DNA of 64,000 nt from Dryocola clanedunensis (GTDB taxonomy: Bacteria > Pseudomonadota > Gammaproteobacteria > Enterobacterales > Enterobacteriaceae), in NCBI RefSeq assembly GCF_025215155.1, contig NZ_JALHAM010000114.1, one strand, 5' to 3'. Below are positions 51,212-59,429 of this stretch, in pieces. The position numbers were made by a program, and so were the translations under genes. The notes beneath the pieces are model-generated. The model had not been told where the DNA came from and did no database searches. It saw nothing but the letters and a program-made list of their open reading frames with translations. Each line of letters begins with the position of its first letter. Position 1 is the stretch's first letter.

Positions 51212-51703
51212 TTACCAGTCGAAGGTTTCAACGCCGGGAAGCAGTTCGCCAAAAGCATCAAAGTGGATAGTGGCGATATCATAGCGACGCGTCAGTGTGG
51301 CAATGAGCCGCCGACAGGCTCTGGACAGACCTTCCCGCTTAAGTCGCAATACCGGAAATGTCCATGCATCCAGACGGATCAGATAACCAGTGCCGGTGTA
51401 GTGAACCCACTCAGCATCACCGTAGGCCTGATACTGCTGCGAGAGCGCGTGTAATAGTGAGTTATCTTCCTCTGTGATATGCGCCGTGCTGCACTGAATG
51501 CCGCTAAACCGCGCAATGGTGGGCAGGGGATCGTTAACGATAATTTCACCAGGCACATCGGCGACAGTCGGCGCATAGCCGTTGTTGTTGACTATATTGA
51601 TCAGCTCATCCAGCTCAATGCCATCAACTTCAACAGCAATTTTTCCCATATTCAGCGCCAGTACATTGATATTGTCGGCTTCAACGTTCATTGATATTTT
51701 CAT
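51212..51703 (-). CDS. DUF5983 island protein
   Basis: A 163-residue protein (MKISMNVEADNINVLALNMGKIAVEVDGIELDELI ... VHYTGTGYLIRLDAWTFPVLRLKREGLSRACRRLI). It is the usual neighbour of CbtA-type toxins in enterobacterial islands; function is unknown. GGAG stands 8 nt upstream of the ATG at 51703, and the gene begins 13 nt after the cbtA stop, so both are on one mRNA. No membrane or signal segment. Confidence 0.8.
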   Translation of the reverse strand: MKISMNVEADNINVLALNMGKIAVEVDGIELDELINIVNNNGYAPTVADVPGEIIVNDPLPTIARFSGIQCSTAHITEEDNSLLHALSQQYQAYGDAEWVHYTGTGYLIRLDAWTFPVLRLKREGLSRACRRLIATLTRRYDIATIHFDAFGELLPGVETFDW

Positions 51704-51716
51704 GGGCGTAACTCCA

Positions 51717-52097
51717 TTAGTGCTTCTCTCCCTGGCGACATTTTCCGGTGGTAATGGTGGTGACCGTTTTGTAACTGTGGCGCGTCAGGAGTCCTGTAGC
51801 CTTACGGGCGCGAAGGATGTCGGTACTGCTGATAAACGGCGACTGCTCCATGACAGTGAATCCACTGCGGTCAGTGCGTATCAGGCCATATTCTTCAACC
51901 AGGAAATTGACGGCATCGCAAAGAGAAATACCGGCTTCGATATGTTCTAGAATGACGTTTTCATCGTTCAGGGGTGTATCATTAAGCGTCAGACCGTAAT
52001 GCTGCTCCAGCAGGTGGGTCAGCAGCAGTTGCCCGATTTCAACGGGGGACGGGCCAAGTTGAGCCGCCTTCATGGAGGATAGGGGTAAAGTTTGCAC
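51717..52097 (-). CDS. cbtA: CbtA/YeeV-family toxin of a type IV toxin-antitoxin system
   Basis: A 126-residue protein with the family blocks LGPSPVEIGQLLLTHLLEQHYGLTLNDTPLNDE, HIEAGISLCDAVNFLVEEYGLIRTD and DILRARKATGLLTRHSYKTV, aligning along the whole length with E. coli YeeV. CbtA blocks polymerisation of FtsZ and MreB and so stops division. It starts with GTG at 52097, where the equivalent toxins usually have ATG, and a weak GAGAG site, so expression may be low. The antitoxin cbeA normally lies directly upstream; here about 2 kb of restriction-modification genes intervene and cbeA is broken (54127-54470). The toxin frame is intact. Confidence 0.92.
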   Translation of the reverse strand: MQTLPLSSMKAAQLGPSPVEIGQLLLTHLLEQHYGLTLNDTPLNDENVILEHIEAGISLCDAVNFLVEEYGLIRTDRSGFTVMEQSPFISSTDILRARKATGLLTRHSYKTVTTITTGKCRQGEKH

Positions 52098-52260
52098 TAT
52101 GTTTATCTCTCGTTGTTGGTAGTATTTGTAGTTTGCTTGGTAGAAGGGTTCACTTCAGTTATATTCAGGTAATAGCAATAATCTGAGAACAATCCTTCCC
52201 TATACCCTTCGATGTATGGTGTAATCCCTTGCAACTACAAGGTTTATTTCGGGGAATAGC

Positions 52261-52920
52261 ATGGACTTATTCGAAAAATATTTGTCAGCGTTACCTAAAA
52301 AAACTCGGCTGAGTGATGTGAAATTGACAATTTTAAAAAGATTGTGGTGGACGGATGATTCTGATTTCCCTAAACCATGGGTTTCATCCGCAGAGCTACT
52401 TGAACTTACTGGACAAAAGTACTTTGACAGAAGAACAAGGGAGCTTCGCGATCAGCTTGGTTGTGATCTTGAAAGTTCATATATCGTAGGGCTTTCTGGA
52501 CATGCTTGGCGTCTTAAATCAGATACGATCTCACCGCCAATGGATAGGGAGTATCTTACTGAATCACAACGCTCGACCCTATTTTTGAGTCACAATCATA
52601 CTTGTGCAACATGCGGTAAGGTGGTTGCCGCTGGGGTTAGAGGATTGCAAGCAGATCACAAAATTCCGTTATCTCGCTCTGGTGGGAATGAATTAGCTAA
52701 TTGGCAGGCTCTTTGTCACAATTGCAACGTAGGTAAGCGAAGAGCATGTGAGAATTGTACGCTCGATTGCTACACATGCTCATGGGCATTTCCTGAAAAA
52801 CAAGGAGTTCCAGTAATACTAAATCTGCCTGAAACTACCTTGAAAAAAGCCCAACAATTCTCTGATACTAAAGGAATATCACTAAACGAAGTGATTGACT
52901 ATGCTATTCGTAAGCTTTGA
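52261..52920 (+). CDS. HNH restriction endonuclease candidate with RHH-like C-terminus
   Basis: A 219-residue protein. The N-terminal 100 residues look like a winged helix (SAELLELTGQKYFDRRTRELRDQLG). The HNH domain follows: C115-x2-C118, ADHKIPLSRSGG (Asp132-His133), the Asn of ELANWQALC and C152-x2-C155 for the structural zinc. Four more cysteines (163, 166, 170, 173) add a second knuckle. The last 35 residues (VILNLPETTLKKAQQFSDTKGISLNEVIDYAIRKL) have the strand-helix-helix pattern of CopG/Arc repressors. It is convergent with a C5 methyltransferase and overlaps it by 22 nt, so it is very probably the restriction enzyme of a type II system. GGGGA lies upstream of the ATG. It is A+T-richer than the island genes around it. 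Confidence 0.85.
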   Translation: MDLFEKYLSALPKKTRLSDVKLTILKRLWWTDDSDFPKPWVSSAELLELTGQKYFDRRTRELRDQLGCDLESSYIVGLSGHAWRLKSDTISPPMDREYLTESQRSTLFLSHNHTCATCGKVVAAGVRGLQADHKIPLSRSGGNELANWQALCHNCNVGKRRACENCTLDCYTCSWAFPEKQGVPVILNLPETTLKKAQQFSDTKGISLNEVIDYAIRKL

Positions 52921-53969
52921 ACCTTATTAGTCTTGAGTTGTAAGGCGAGCTGTTCTTTTTTAAGAAAGTCAACAGTTTCTAGAGCCTTACGTATTTGCCT
53001 TCCTGCTGCTTCGGCAACAGGAGGAGGAAATGCATTGCCCACTTGGCGGTATGCTGCTGTTTTTTTACCAGAAAATTCCCACCAATCTGGAAAACCTTGA
53101 ATACGGGCAGCCATCCTTACAGTCAAACGTGGCATATTTTCAAAACCAACTCGAATCTTTCCATCTCTTCCAATGTATCCGATAAAACCTTTGTCTGGTT
53201 CGTTATCAGCAATAGAGTGTCCATTGATTCCAAGATCCTGCCAAGATCTTTTTGCTCTGGTTGGGCCGAGATCGGGGCCACCATGTTTGTGAGAACCACC
53301 AACAAGTGTTGGAGCTATCCTGTCTGCTTTTTTACTCCACTCCTTAGCACCTTCCCAACCATTGATGGACATTAAATCAAAAAGAGCGTCCCCTACAGTT
53401 GGCGGCGTTACAGTTTCGGTGGGCCAGTGAAAGTACTCAGCATATTCACTACGTAAAGCAACTAATAAAACACGCGGACGAAGCTGAGGTACGCCATAGT
53501 CAGATGCATGGAAAAGTTTCCAAAATGTCTTATAGCCCATTTCGGAAAAGGCTTGATCTAGTTGTTCTCTGTATGGTTTGAACTTGGGATCTAACAAACC
53601 TGCGACGTTTTCAAGCATTACAGCTTTCGGTCGAATGGTATTAACAATTTTCAAGGCTGTTGGAAATAAATCACGCTCATCATCTTTGCCTAGTTGCTTT
53701 CCTGCTTTTGAAAAAGGAGGACAAGGAACTCCTCCTGCAACCAAGTCAACACCCGAATAATTATCGGCTTCATTTTCAGCAAAGTGCTTGACACAGCCTT
53801 CAATAATGGTCCCCCAACCTAAGGAATGATGGTGATTATTGAGCCGAAGGGTTTCGCAGGCCGCTGACTCAATTTCGATCAATACACGGTGAGAAAACCC
53901 AGCATTATGTAATCCTAAAGCTTGTCCCCCAGCCCCTGCACATATCTCTACTGATGTATATTGTAACAT
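52899..53969 (-). CDS. DNA (cytosine-5) methyltransferase of the type II R-M system
   Basis: A 356-residue C5 methyltransferase: motif I SVEICAGAGGQALGLHNAGF (SAM binding), motif IV GGVPCPPFSKAG with the catalytic Cys83, motif VI MLENVAG (Glu120), motif VIII RPRVLLVALR and motif X YRQVGNAFPPPVAEAAG. The target-recognition region (about 190-300) is divergent, so specificity cannot be read. It should protect host DNA against the convergent HNH nuclease. A consensus LexA box at 53980-53995 overlaps the likely -10 of its promoter. There is no Vsr or controller (C) protein next to it. Confidence 0.93.
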   Translation of the reverse strand: MLQYTSVEICAGAGGQALGLHNAGFSHRVLIEIESAACETLRLNNHHHSLGWGTIIEGCVKHFAENEADNYSGVDLVAGGVPCPPFSKAGKQLGKDDERDLFPTALKIVNTIRPKAVMLENVAGLLDPKFKPYREQLDQAFSEMGYKTFWKLFHASDYGVPQLRPRVLLVALRSEYAEYFHWPTETVTPPTVGDALFDLMSINGWEGAKEWSKKADRIAPTLVGGSHKHGGPDLGPTRAKRSWQDLGINGHSIADNEPDKGFIGYIGRDGKIRVGFENMPRLTVRMAARIQGFPDWWEFSGKKTAAYRQVGNAFPPPVAEAAGRQIRKALETVDFLKKEQLALQLKTNKVQSLRIA

Positions 53970-53979
53970 GTCATTAAAC

Positions 53980-53995
53980 CTGTATATAAAAACAG
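53980..53995 (-). promoter_or_regulatory. LexA (SOS) box in the methyltransferase promoter
   Basis: CTGTATATAAAAACAG satisfies CTGT-N8-ACAG exactly and is A+T-rich in the middle, like strong E. coli SOS boxes. On the minus strand TTGATA lies 17 nt before the box region as a possible -35, and the box covers the -10. The gene starts 11 nt downstream. Confidence 0.75.
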
Positions 53996-54126
53996 TTGTA
54001 TATCTATCCTATCAAGAGACATTATGCAACCAATTGAGCAAACCGCACCGCTGCAAGTAAACCGAGCAGCTTAGTTACTCAGCTGCTGCTTGGCAAGCCA
54101 ATCAGTCGCTAGTTCTTCGATTTTAC

Positions 54127-54470
54127 TTACCTTGTGGGATAGATCGTCACATAAAACGTACCCACAACTGGCCAGAGTATCATCTCTCGCAAATCAGTCC
54201 ATTGTGATACAAGGTCACGCAGTGCTGATGGCATGGGTTGAGTTCACCGGAAACCAGCATTAACTCCAGTTGTTTGAGCATCAGAGGAAACGCCTAATCA
54301 AGCAGATGGGGTTCGGCATCACTAAACTGACCGGCAATATCTGCGCGGTCAGCCAAGTAGTGCAACCTGTTACCTTCTTGCACCAGTCTTGCGCCAAACT
54401 GCGGGGTAATGTTGCGTTTTAGTCCCCATTCCGGGAGTGGTATATCGGTAGTGATTTTGGCCTCTGACAT
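54127..54470 (-). pseudogene. cbeA: Broken CbeA/YeeU antitoxin
   Basis: From the ATG at 54470 (AGGAGG upstream) the frame reads MSEAKITTDIPLPEWGLKRN, then ITPQFGARLVQEGNRLHYLADRA, which is YeeU. A TAG at 54294-54296 replaces the Gln of HLLDQAFPL. Past it the frame continues AFPLMLKQLELMLVSGELNP-CHQHCVTLY, then shifts at ICER|DDTLASCGYV and again before FYVTIYPTR. One nonsense codon and two frameshifts mean no full antitoxin can be made. In intact systems CbeA stabilises FtsZ/MreB filaments against CbtA. It keeps its place after DUF987 and radC but is separated from cbtA by the R-M genes. Confidence 0.88.
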
Positions 54471-54501
54471 TTAAGTCCTCCTTAAAAGTCACGTTGTAGG
54501 A

Positions 54502-54723
54502 TTAATTTAGTGTGATGCTGCGCAATACGACATAAGGGCCGTTGCGATCCTGTCGGCGTTCTGCAAAGACGGCCAGTACGCCGCTGATATCCTGAACCTC
54601 CCGACCGGCGTAATGGCAGATGCTGCCGCTCCATTGATATTTTCCGCGACAGTAGCGAAACAACCGGGAACCAGGATGCTGACGGTAAATTGCTATCGCC
54701 TGGCGTTTGCTGATGATTTTCAT
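54502..54723 (-). CDS. DUF987 island protein (YeeT-like)
   Basis: A 73-residue basic protein (MKIISKRQAIAIYRQHPGSRLFRYCRGKYQWSGSICHYAGREVQDISGVLAVFAERRQDRNGPYV) matching E. coli YeeT and YpjJ. It stands between radC and cbeA, as in all CP4-type islands. Function is unknown. It starts 14 nt after the radC stop, so both belong to the same polycistronic mRNA. Confidence 0.85.
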   Translation of the reverse strand: MKIISKRQAIAIYRQHPGSRLFRYCRGKYQWSGSICHYAGREVQDISGVLAVFAERRQDRNGPYVVLRSITLN

Positions 54724-54736
54724 GGAAAAGGTTTCC

Positions 54737-55264
54737 TTATAACCAACCTCGTTCAGCGAAGGACACTACCTCCATTCCGCCAACGATCAGATGATCCAGC
54801 AGACGGATATCAACGAGCGTCAGTGCCTCTTTCAGTCGCTGAGTGATACGGCGGTCGGTATCGCTGGGTTCGGCATACCCGGAGGGGTGATTGTGCGCCA
54901 GTATGGCGGCAGCGGAGTTGTGTCTTAGACCGGGTTTCACCACTTCACGGGGATGCACCAGGGTACTGTTGATGGTGCCTTTAAACAGTGTTTCGTGGGC
55001 AACCAGGCGGTGCTGGTTGTCAAGCCAGAGTACTGTGAACTCTTCATGTTCAAGCAACGTCATCTGCAGACGCAGCCAGTCACGCACAGTGCTGGTGGAC
55101 GTAAAGGATGCTCCAGGTTCGCGCAATTGTTGCTCCAGAAGGATTAATGCCCGTCGTACAGTACGTTGTGCGCAGGGTGACAGCGGAGCGGGCGGTTGAG
55201 AAAAGGCTTCATGGTGGGGAAATAAATCAGGTTGTACCATTGCCAGCGATAATTCGGTATTCAT
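54737..55264 (-). CDS. RadC-like JAB/MPN-domain protein (YeeS-like)
   Basis: A 175-residue protein. The zinc-dependent JAMM motif is present: E..VLWLDNQHRLV, then AILAHNHPSGYAEPSDTD (H-x-H-P-S-G-x7-D) and LLDHLIVGG. It lacks the N-terminal helix-hairpin-helix of chromosomal RadC, like other island-borne YeeS/YfjY proteins. GGGAGG stands just upstream of the ATG at 55264. The role is unproven; despite the name it is not needed for DNA repair in E. coli. Confidence 0.9.
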   Translation of the reverse strand: MNTELSLAMVQPDLFPHHEAFSQPPAPLSPCAQRTVRRALILLEQQLREPGASFTSTSTVRDWLRLQMTLLEHEEFTVLWLDNQHRLVAHETLFKGTINSTLVHPREVVKPGLRHNSAAAILAHNHPSGYAEPSDTDRRITQRLKEALTLVDIRLLDHLIVGGMEVVSFAERGWL

Positions 55265-55276
55265 GGCTGACCTCCC

Positions 55277-55720
55277 TTAATCGATAATGTGCATAATGGC
55301 GCGGCATTCAGCATGGCTGAGCGCATAGTCCCGCAAGCGATAATAATGCTCAGTCATCGCGTCAGACTCAGTACGGCAGGCGTGGTGGCTGTAGACCAGC
55401 AAACAAACCGCAATACCGGCAGCTTCACTACTGAGTTCAGTACCATTACCGTTCATGCCGTTAAATAAAGACCATTTATCCGCGCCGTCTGCTTCAGGAG
55501 CCATAAAGGCACCACCGTTGCTGAGCGAGTAAAAGTTCCAGATACCACCGAGATAATCGGCACACAGGCGGTCCATCCAGGCAAAGATACGAGGCTCAAG
55601 GGTTATCCACTGTGGGATGTCACTAAAGTGCAGCGGCCAGAAATCAATACGATCCTCATCGGCAATGCTTGTAACTGTAATAACGTTCAGGGGAGATAAT
55701 TCAGCGATAACATCTGACAT
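55277..55720 (-). CDS. klcA: KlcA/ArdB-family antirestriction protein
   Basis: A 147-residue protein started at the ATG at 55720 (MSDVIAELSPLNVITVTSIADEDR), where AAGGA lies 7 nt upstream; a 23-residue extension is rejected. The family blocks LPLHFSDIPQ-type RIDFWPLHF, FAWMDRLCADYLGGIWNFYSLSNGGAFMAP and CLLVYSHHACRTES..MTEHYYRLRDYALSH are present. KlcA/ArdB inhibit type I restriction in vivo and help mobile DNA enter new hosts. It is unusual to see it in the same island as a complete type II R-M system. It lies between radC and DUF932. Confidence 0.88.
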   Translation of the reverse strand: MSDVIAELSPLNVITVTSIADEDRIDFWPLHFSDIPQWITLEPRIFAWMDRLCADYLGGIWNFYSLSNGGAFMAPEADGADKWSLFNGMNGNGTELSSEAAGIAVCLLVYSHHACRTESDAMTEHYYRLRDYALSHAECRAIMHIID

Positions 55721-55805
55721 AGCTGGTTCCTTCGTGGGAAAGTGGGTCTGGAAATTAAAAGAGTGGAATGAGGGAGTTGGGTAGATCACCTTGCATTAAG
55801 CGGTT

Positions 55806-56630
55806 TTAGCCCCCCTCAAAAAATTCCAGCATATTCTCTGCCATGACCCACAAAGCGCGGTTGAGCTTCACATCTCCGTCAATCCCACTAACCGCGCGGG
55901 TATGACTGCGCCTGCCTTTAGCATTCCTGCCAGCCAGCCCACCTTTGATTAAATTCTCCTGAATGCGCTGATAAACCGTCCATAAATTATCGCTGTAGTC
56001 TTCATAGCGGCGTGGGGTCAGCAACTGCGATACCGTGACCGGCTGATGCTCTTCACCAAAACGATAACGAAGCGCAGCATTCGCGATTGCCTGACGGGCC
56101 GGAACGGGAAGAGTCAGGGATTCCATTGCATCACGCTTCTCTTCTACCCGATCAAATATCCCCAGTACTTCATAAGCACCTTCAATGACCTTCTCCACCA
56201 CATTCCCTTTATGCGGAACGCGGACTTCACCAAACGACTGACCGCAAATCAAACCGTTCTGACACACCGACCTGAAGAGCCCAGGCAGCATTTGATATGA
56301 ACTGCTGCCGTCGTGAGAGTTGAGCAAAATGATTTCCGGCACCTGTTTACCGGTGATTTGTCCGGCGCGACGCAGGCGCAGCATATGTTTCGTATGCTCG
56401 CGCTTGCTCTGGTCACGTACTCGGGTCTGACAGGCGAAGAAAGGCTGGAAACCCTCGCGCTGAAGATTATCGAGCAGGGTAATGGTCGGGATGCAGGTGT
56501 AGCGGTCTGAACGAGATTCATGTTTATCTTCGCTGAAAACGCTGGGCACATAATGGGTCAGCTCTTCACGGGTTAATGGACGATCACGGCGAACAATATT
56601 TGCTGAACCAAAACGGGAAGCTAATCGCAT
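55806..56630 (-). CDS. DUF932 island protein (YfjQ-like)
   Basis: A 274-residue protein, the normal length for YfjQ (MRLASRFGSANIVRRDRPLTREELTHYVPSVFSEDKHESRSDRYTCIPTI). It also has the DUF932 block EIILLNSHDGSSSYQMLPGLFRSVCQNGLICG. The family is related to phage/plasmid-borne proteins of unknown activity, possibly DNA-binding. AAGGA precedes the ATG at 56630. It starts the typical series DUF932-klcA-radC-DUF987. Confidence 0.87.
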   Translation of the reverse strand: MRLASRFGSANIVRRDRPLTREELTHYVPSVFSEDKHESRSDRYTCIPTITLLDNLQREGFQPFFACQTRVRDQSKREHTKHMLRLRRAGQITGKQVPEIILLNSHDGSSSYQMLPGLFRSVCQNGLICGQSFGEVRVPHKGNVVEKVIEGAYEVLGIFDRVEEKRDAMESLTLPVPARQAIANAALRYRFGEEHQPVTVSQLLTPRRYEDYSDNLWTVYQRIQENLIKGGLAGRNAKGRRSHTRAVSGIDGDVKLNRALWVMAENMLEFFEGG

Positions 56631-56727
56631 GGGAGTTCCTTAATAGTTGGTTATAAAGCAAAACAGGCCACGCTCCCGAAGGAACGCAGCCTGTCTGTTA
56701 TGGATGAATTGGGTTAACTGCTGGTGT

Positions 56728-56961
56728 TTACTTTACTTTGGGGATGCCATCGCTTTCGATAAATTTATTCAGCCACAAACCAGCATCGGATTCGAAGTTC
56801 CAGGCTCGCCATACCATCAGGCCATCCCGACGAACTACGAGACGAAAGTGTGTCCCCTGATCGTCTTCGATGGCAATATTGAGATAAGCCGCTATGACTG
56901 TTTTAGCTTGCTCTCGGGTAAATGGACCTGATGGCAATAGTTCTGAGAGAAGTGGTTTCAT
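56728..56961 (-). CDS. DUF905 island protein (YkfF-like)
   Basis: A 77-residue soluble protein (LLPSGPFTREQAKTVIAAYLNIAIEDDQGTHFRLVVRRDGLMVWRAWNFESDAGLWLNKFIESDGI) with clear resemblance to E. coli YkfF/YafF-region DUF905 proteins. Function unknown. GGAATATAACT precedes the ATG. A GC-rich hairpin (ACAGGC ... GCCTGT, about 56666-56696) lies between it and DUF932. Confidence 0.82.
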   Translation of the reverse strand: MKPLLSELLPSGPFTREQAKTVIAAYLNIAIEDDQGTHFRLVVRRDGLMVWRAWNFESDAGLWLNKFIESDGIPKVK

Positions 56962-57071
56962 AGTTATATTCCATATCAGTAATGGGTATGTTCATCCGAG
57001 TGATATAGAACTGAATAATTCTCCATGTTAATAATAACTATCAGGGAAGATAAGAATTGAGCAAACACATC

Positions 57072-57935
57072 TTATTTTGGGATTTTCTTAATGCGCGTAT
57101 TTGTATTCATACTTACACCTGCCTCGGTCTTCCCAAGTTGAGTGAATTTTACTCTATTTATGTTGCTGTATATATCCACTCCCGTGAGGTGAAGATACAC
57201 ACCAGTTTTTTTATCACTGAAAAGGGGATCGCTCACAGCAATCCATTCGAATTTTTTCTCATCCAGAGTCTGAGGGTAATTTAACCCAAAACGATTAACC
57301 GGGATGAAAAATCCGCCAGCATGATCGGAGGAAGGTGTTCTTTCCAAGATTAAAGCTTGTAGCTTCTCTTTCTTTCCAGGTTTAAAGAAATCTAAATATT
57401 TATGGTATCCGATTTTTGTCAGGTCATAATGCCCACCATATTTAAGCCATACCCCTTCCGTTAACTCAAAATATATTCCCGAGCAGGAGTAGTGTCCCTC
57501 TATGACAAGCTCTCCTGCATCATTGTTCGAAAGACCATAGCTAATATCCAGACTAAGCTTTACGAGGACGAAGCATTTATTATCATGCGGACCTGGTCGG
57601 TTGTTTAAGAGTTGTACAAACGAGTCTTTAATCTTGGAATCTACTTCGGTAAAAATTCTTTTTTTTATCAGGCTTTTGTCGCGAGCGTTCATGCAAAAAG
57701 CAAAGCCTGAACCAATCGGTGAGGAGAGCGGTTCATAGTTTACAAATGGAGCAAACGAGGTGCCTGTCTGTATCAGGTTACCGGAGAGATGTTGTTCGTT
57801 ACTTTCCAAGTCTTTCTCGATCAACCCCATGATTTGTTTCGAGTGGGTACAACCTTTGAATTTTGCTCGCTCGTCAAAACGGTCAAGCAACTTTTCGTTT
57901 GTGAAGTAGGTAGAAACAGTACGTTTAAACGCCAT
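57072..57935 (-). CDS. Unrecognised protein with RHH-like N-terminus
   Basis: A 287-residue protein (MAFKRTVSTYFTNEKLLDRFDERAKFKGCTHSKQIMGLIEKDLE...) started at the ATG at 57935, which has AAGGATGGAG upstream; three extra in-frame codons are possible. The first 45 residues fit a ribbon-helix-helix: a strand (TVSTYFTN), helix (EKLLDRFDERAKFKG), turn and helix (HSKQIMGLIEKDLE). The remaining 240 residues look like a mixed alpha/beta globular domain with no motif I can name. Three A+T-rich palindromes stand directly upstream, as expected for an autoregulated RHH repressor. No signal or membrane segment. The rest of the function is unknown. Confidence 0.6.
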   Translation of the reverse strand: MAFKRTVSTYFTNEKLLDRFDERAKFKGCTHSKQIMGLIEKDLESNEQHLSGNLIQTGTSFAPFVNYEPLSSPIGSGFAFCMNARDKSLIKKRIFTEVDSKIKDSFVQLLNNRPGPHDNKCFVLVKLSLDISYGLSNNDAGELVIEGHYSCSGIYFELTEGVWLKYGGHYDLTKIGYHKYLDFFKPGKKEKLQALILERTPSSDHAGGFFIPVNRFGLNYPQTLDEKKFEWIAVSDPLFSDKKTGVYLHLTGVDIYSNINRVKFTQLGKTEAGVSMNTNTRIKKIPK

Positions 57936-57995
57936 TAACTCCATCCTTATAATTTAATTTGACATAATACCATTAAGTTACAATTCTCAATTTGT

Positions 57996-58055
57996 AAAGT
58001 ACTTTTAAATAAATACTTAATCTAAAGTAAAGTCCTTACTTTAGTAAAGTACTTT
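57996..58055. promoter_or_regulatory. Cluster of three palindromes, putative operator
   Basis: AAAGTACTTT at 57996-58005, CTAAAGTAA-AGTCC-TTACTTTAG at 58022-58044 and AAAGTACTTT again at 58046-58055. All share the half-site TAAAGTA. They lie 60-120 bp upstream of the RHH-like gene. Confidence 0.6.
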
Positions 58056-58660
58056 TTATTTTCAAATAAAATCAACATTATACCATAGAGCTCTTTTAGT
58101 GGGAAAGTTGATGCTATCGCTTAGTTCAGCACACAAAAGGCGGCGCTAGTTCTGTCGATCACTCGTTGAGCAAGCTTCATAAAGAAGTCCAGATGGGCTC
58201 AACGCAATGATAAGCAGCGAAGAATAACTGCCTCCCAATACCACACAGGATGGCTCTTCTTTTCATCTCACTAAGCAGCAGAGGGGGGGGGCAAATGGCG
58301 GGGCTGATAACTTACGAGCTGTTTTGATTGCTTGCCACACTTGCAATGGTCTTCTGATCGCAGATATGGCAGGAACGGCAGGTGGTTATGTCGATGACAA
58401 CAGTGATCTTTCACTGCCGGGGTTAATATTATTGGTATGCAACACTTTTACTTTTAACTGTTTAACGATGATCTAAACCCTCTGTAAGCAACAGTAATCC
58501 CCTTCCTATAAAGAACAGCTGTAACACAGTTGATGGTTAGTCATGCCATCTACCACCATAAGCAGAGCAAGGGGTAACCCTGAGAGTGAGTTATTGAAAA
58601 ATCACTACATGGGGATAGCTATTGAAGCTTGATCAATTAACCCGTTACTGAGGAACCCAT
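58056..58660. other. Non-coding stretch with a possible HNH-gene fragment
   Basis: About 600 bases. At about 58290-58370 one frame reads ANGGADNLRAVLIACHTCNGLLIAD, resembling the end of an HNH motif (GG..DNL......C..CN), but it has no start and follows a run of nine G at 58283-58291. It may be a decayed nuclease gene. The rest holds the promoter for the next gene and nothing else seen. Confidence 0.35.
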
Positions 58661-59314
58661 ATGACCGAATCTACGACGAATACCACAATTACCCATCACA
58701 CCGAGAACGATGGGGTGTTGAACCCTGACCACCTCAAGCGTCTGGAAGAGCTACTTGAGTACGCCACAAATGAATATGCGCGGGTTTTAGCCTTTATGGT
58801 GGGGTTGAATCTGCCTATGACCGGGAGCCACTGTGGCGATGATCCAGCTGTGATAACGCGCTTTGTGCTTTCGGTTAATGCGCAATGTAAGGCCTATATG
58901 AAACGCCGGAAGAAGGCGGGTAAGCGAATTTACCCTTGTAAGCTGTTTTATGCCTGGGCGAGAGAGTTTGGCGACTGGAACGGCAATAAGCATTACCACG
59001 TCATGATGCTGGTTAATCGGGAAGTATTTCGTAAGACGATGCTGGATTTTCGTAATGAAGGGGAAAGACGGGGGTTGCTGGCGCGGATTATTTACCGGGC
59101 GTGGTTTAGGGCGTTGCGCTACCGGGGAACTAAACGTGTGCCTGTACGCATGCCTACGACGGTTTATGAGCTTAACCGTAACAGATTTGACCGACAGAAC
59201 TATGAGACGGCACTGGGGCATTTCAGCTACTTAGCGAAGGAATATACCAAGCTGTCAGGCGACGGATACCGCAACTTTGGCTGTAGTCAGCTTCCTCGCA
59301 GGGAATTGCAATAA
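58661..59314 (+). CDS. Inovirus Gp2-like protein (YfjJ/YagK family)
   Basis: A 217-residue protein with the family block FYAWAREFGDWNGNKHYHVMMLVNREVFR, a HUH-like H-Y-H-V motif, followed by IIYRAWFRALRY and ETALGHFSYLAKEYTK. The family comprises island proteins YfjJ and YagK and inovirus replication-associated Gp2, suggesting a rolling-circle-like initiator fold. A role in island replication or control is inferred. GAGG precedes the ATG at 58661. It lies 115 nt upstream of alpA, in the same direction. Confidence 0.85.
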   Translation: MTESTTNTTITHHTENDGVLNPDHLKRLEELLEYATNEYARVLAFMVGLNLPMTGSHCGDDPAVITRFVLSVNAQCKAYMKRRKKAGKRIYPCKLFYAWAREFGDWNGNKHYHVMMLVNREVFRKTMLDFRNEGERRGLLARIIYRAWFRALRYRGTKRVPVRMPTTVYELNRNRFDRQNYETALGHFSYLAKEYTKLSGDGYRNFGCSQLPRRELQ

Positions 59315-59429
59315 GTTTTTTTCTACTGGAGATCCGATGATATTGACCAGATGCAAGCGAGTTAACAAATCATCGTTAACGACCCCTGCAGCGACTGGTC
59401 TTTACTCATCAGATTAAGGATAACCATCC

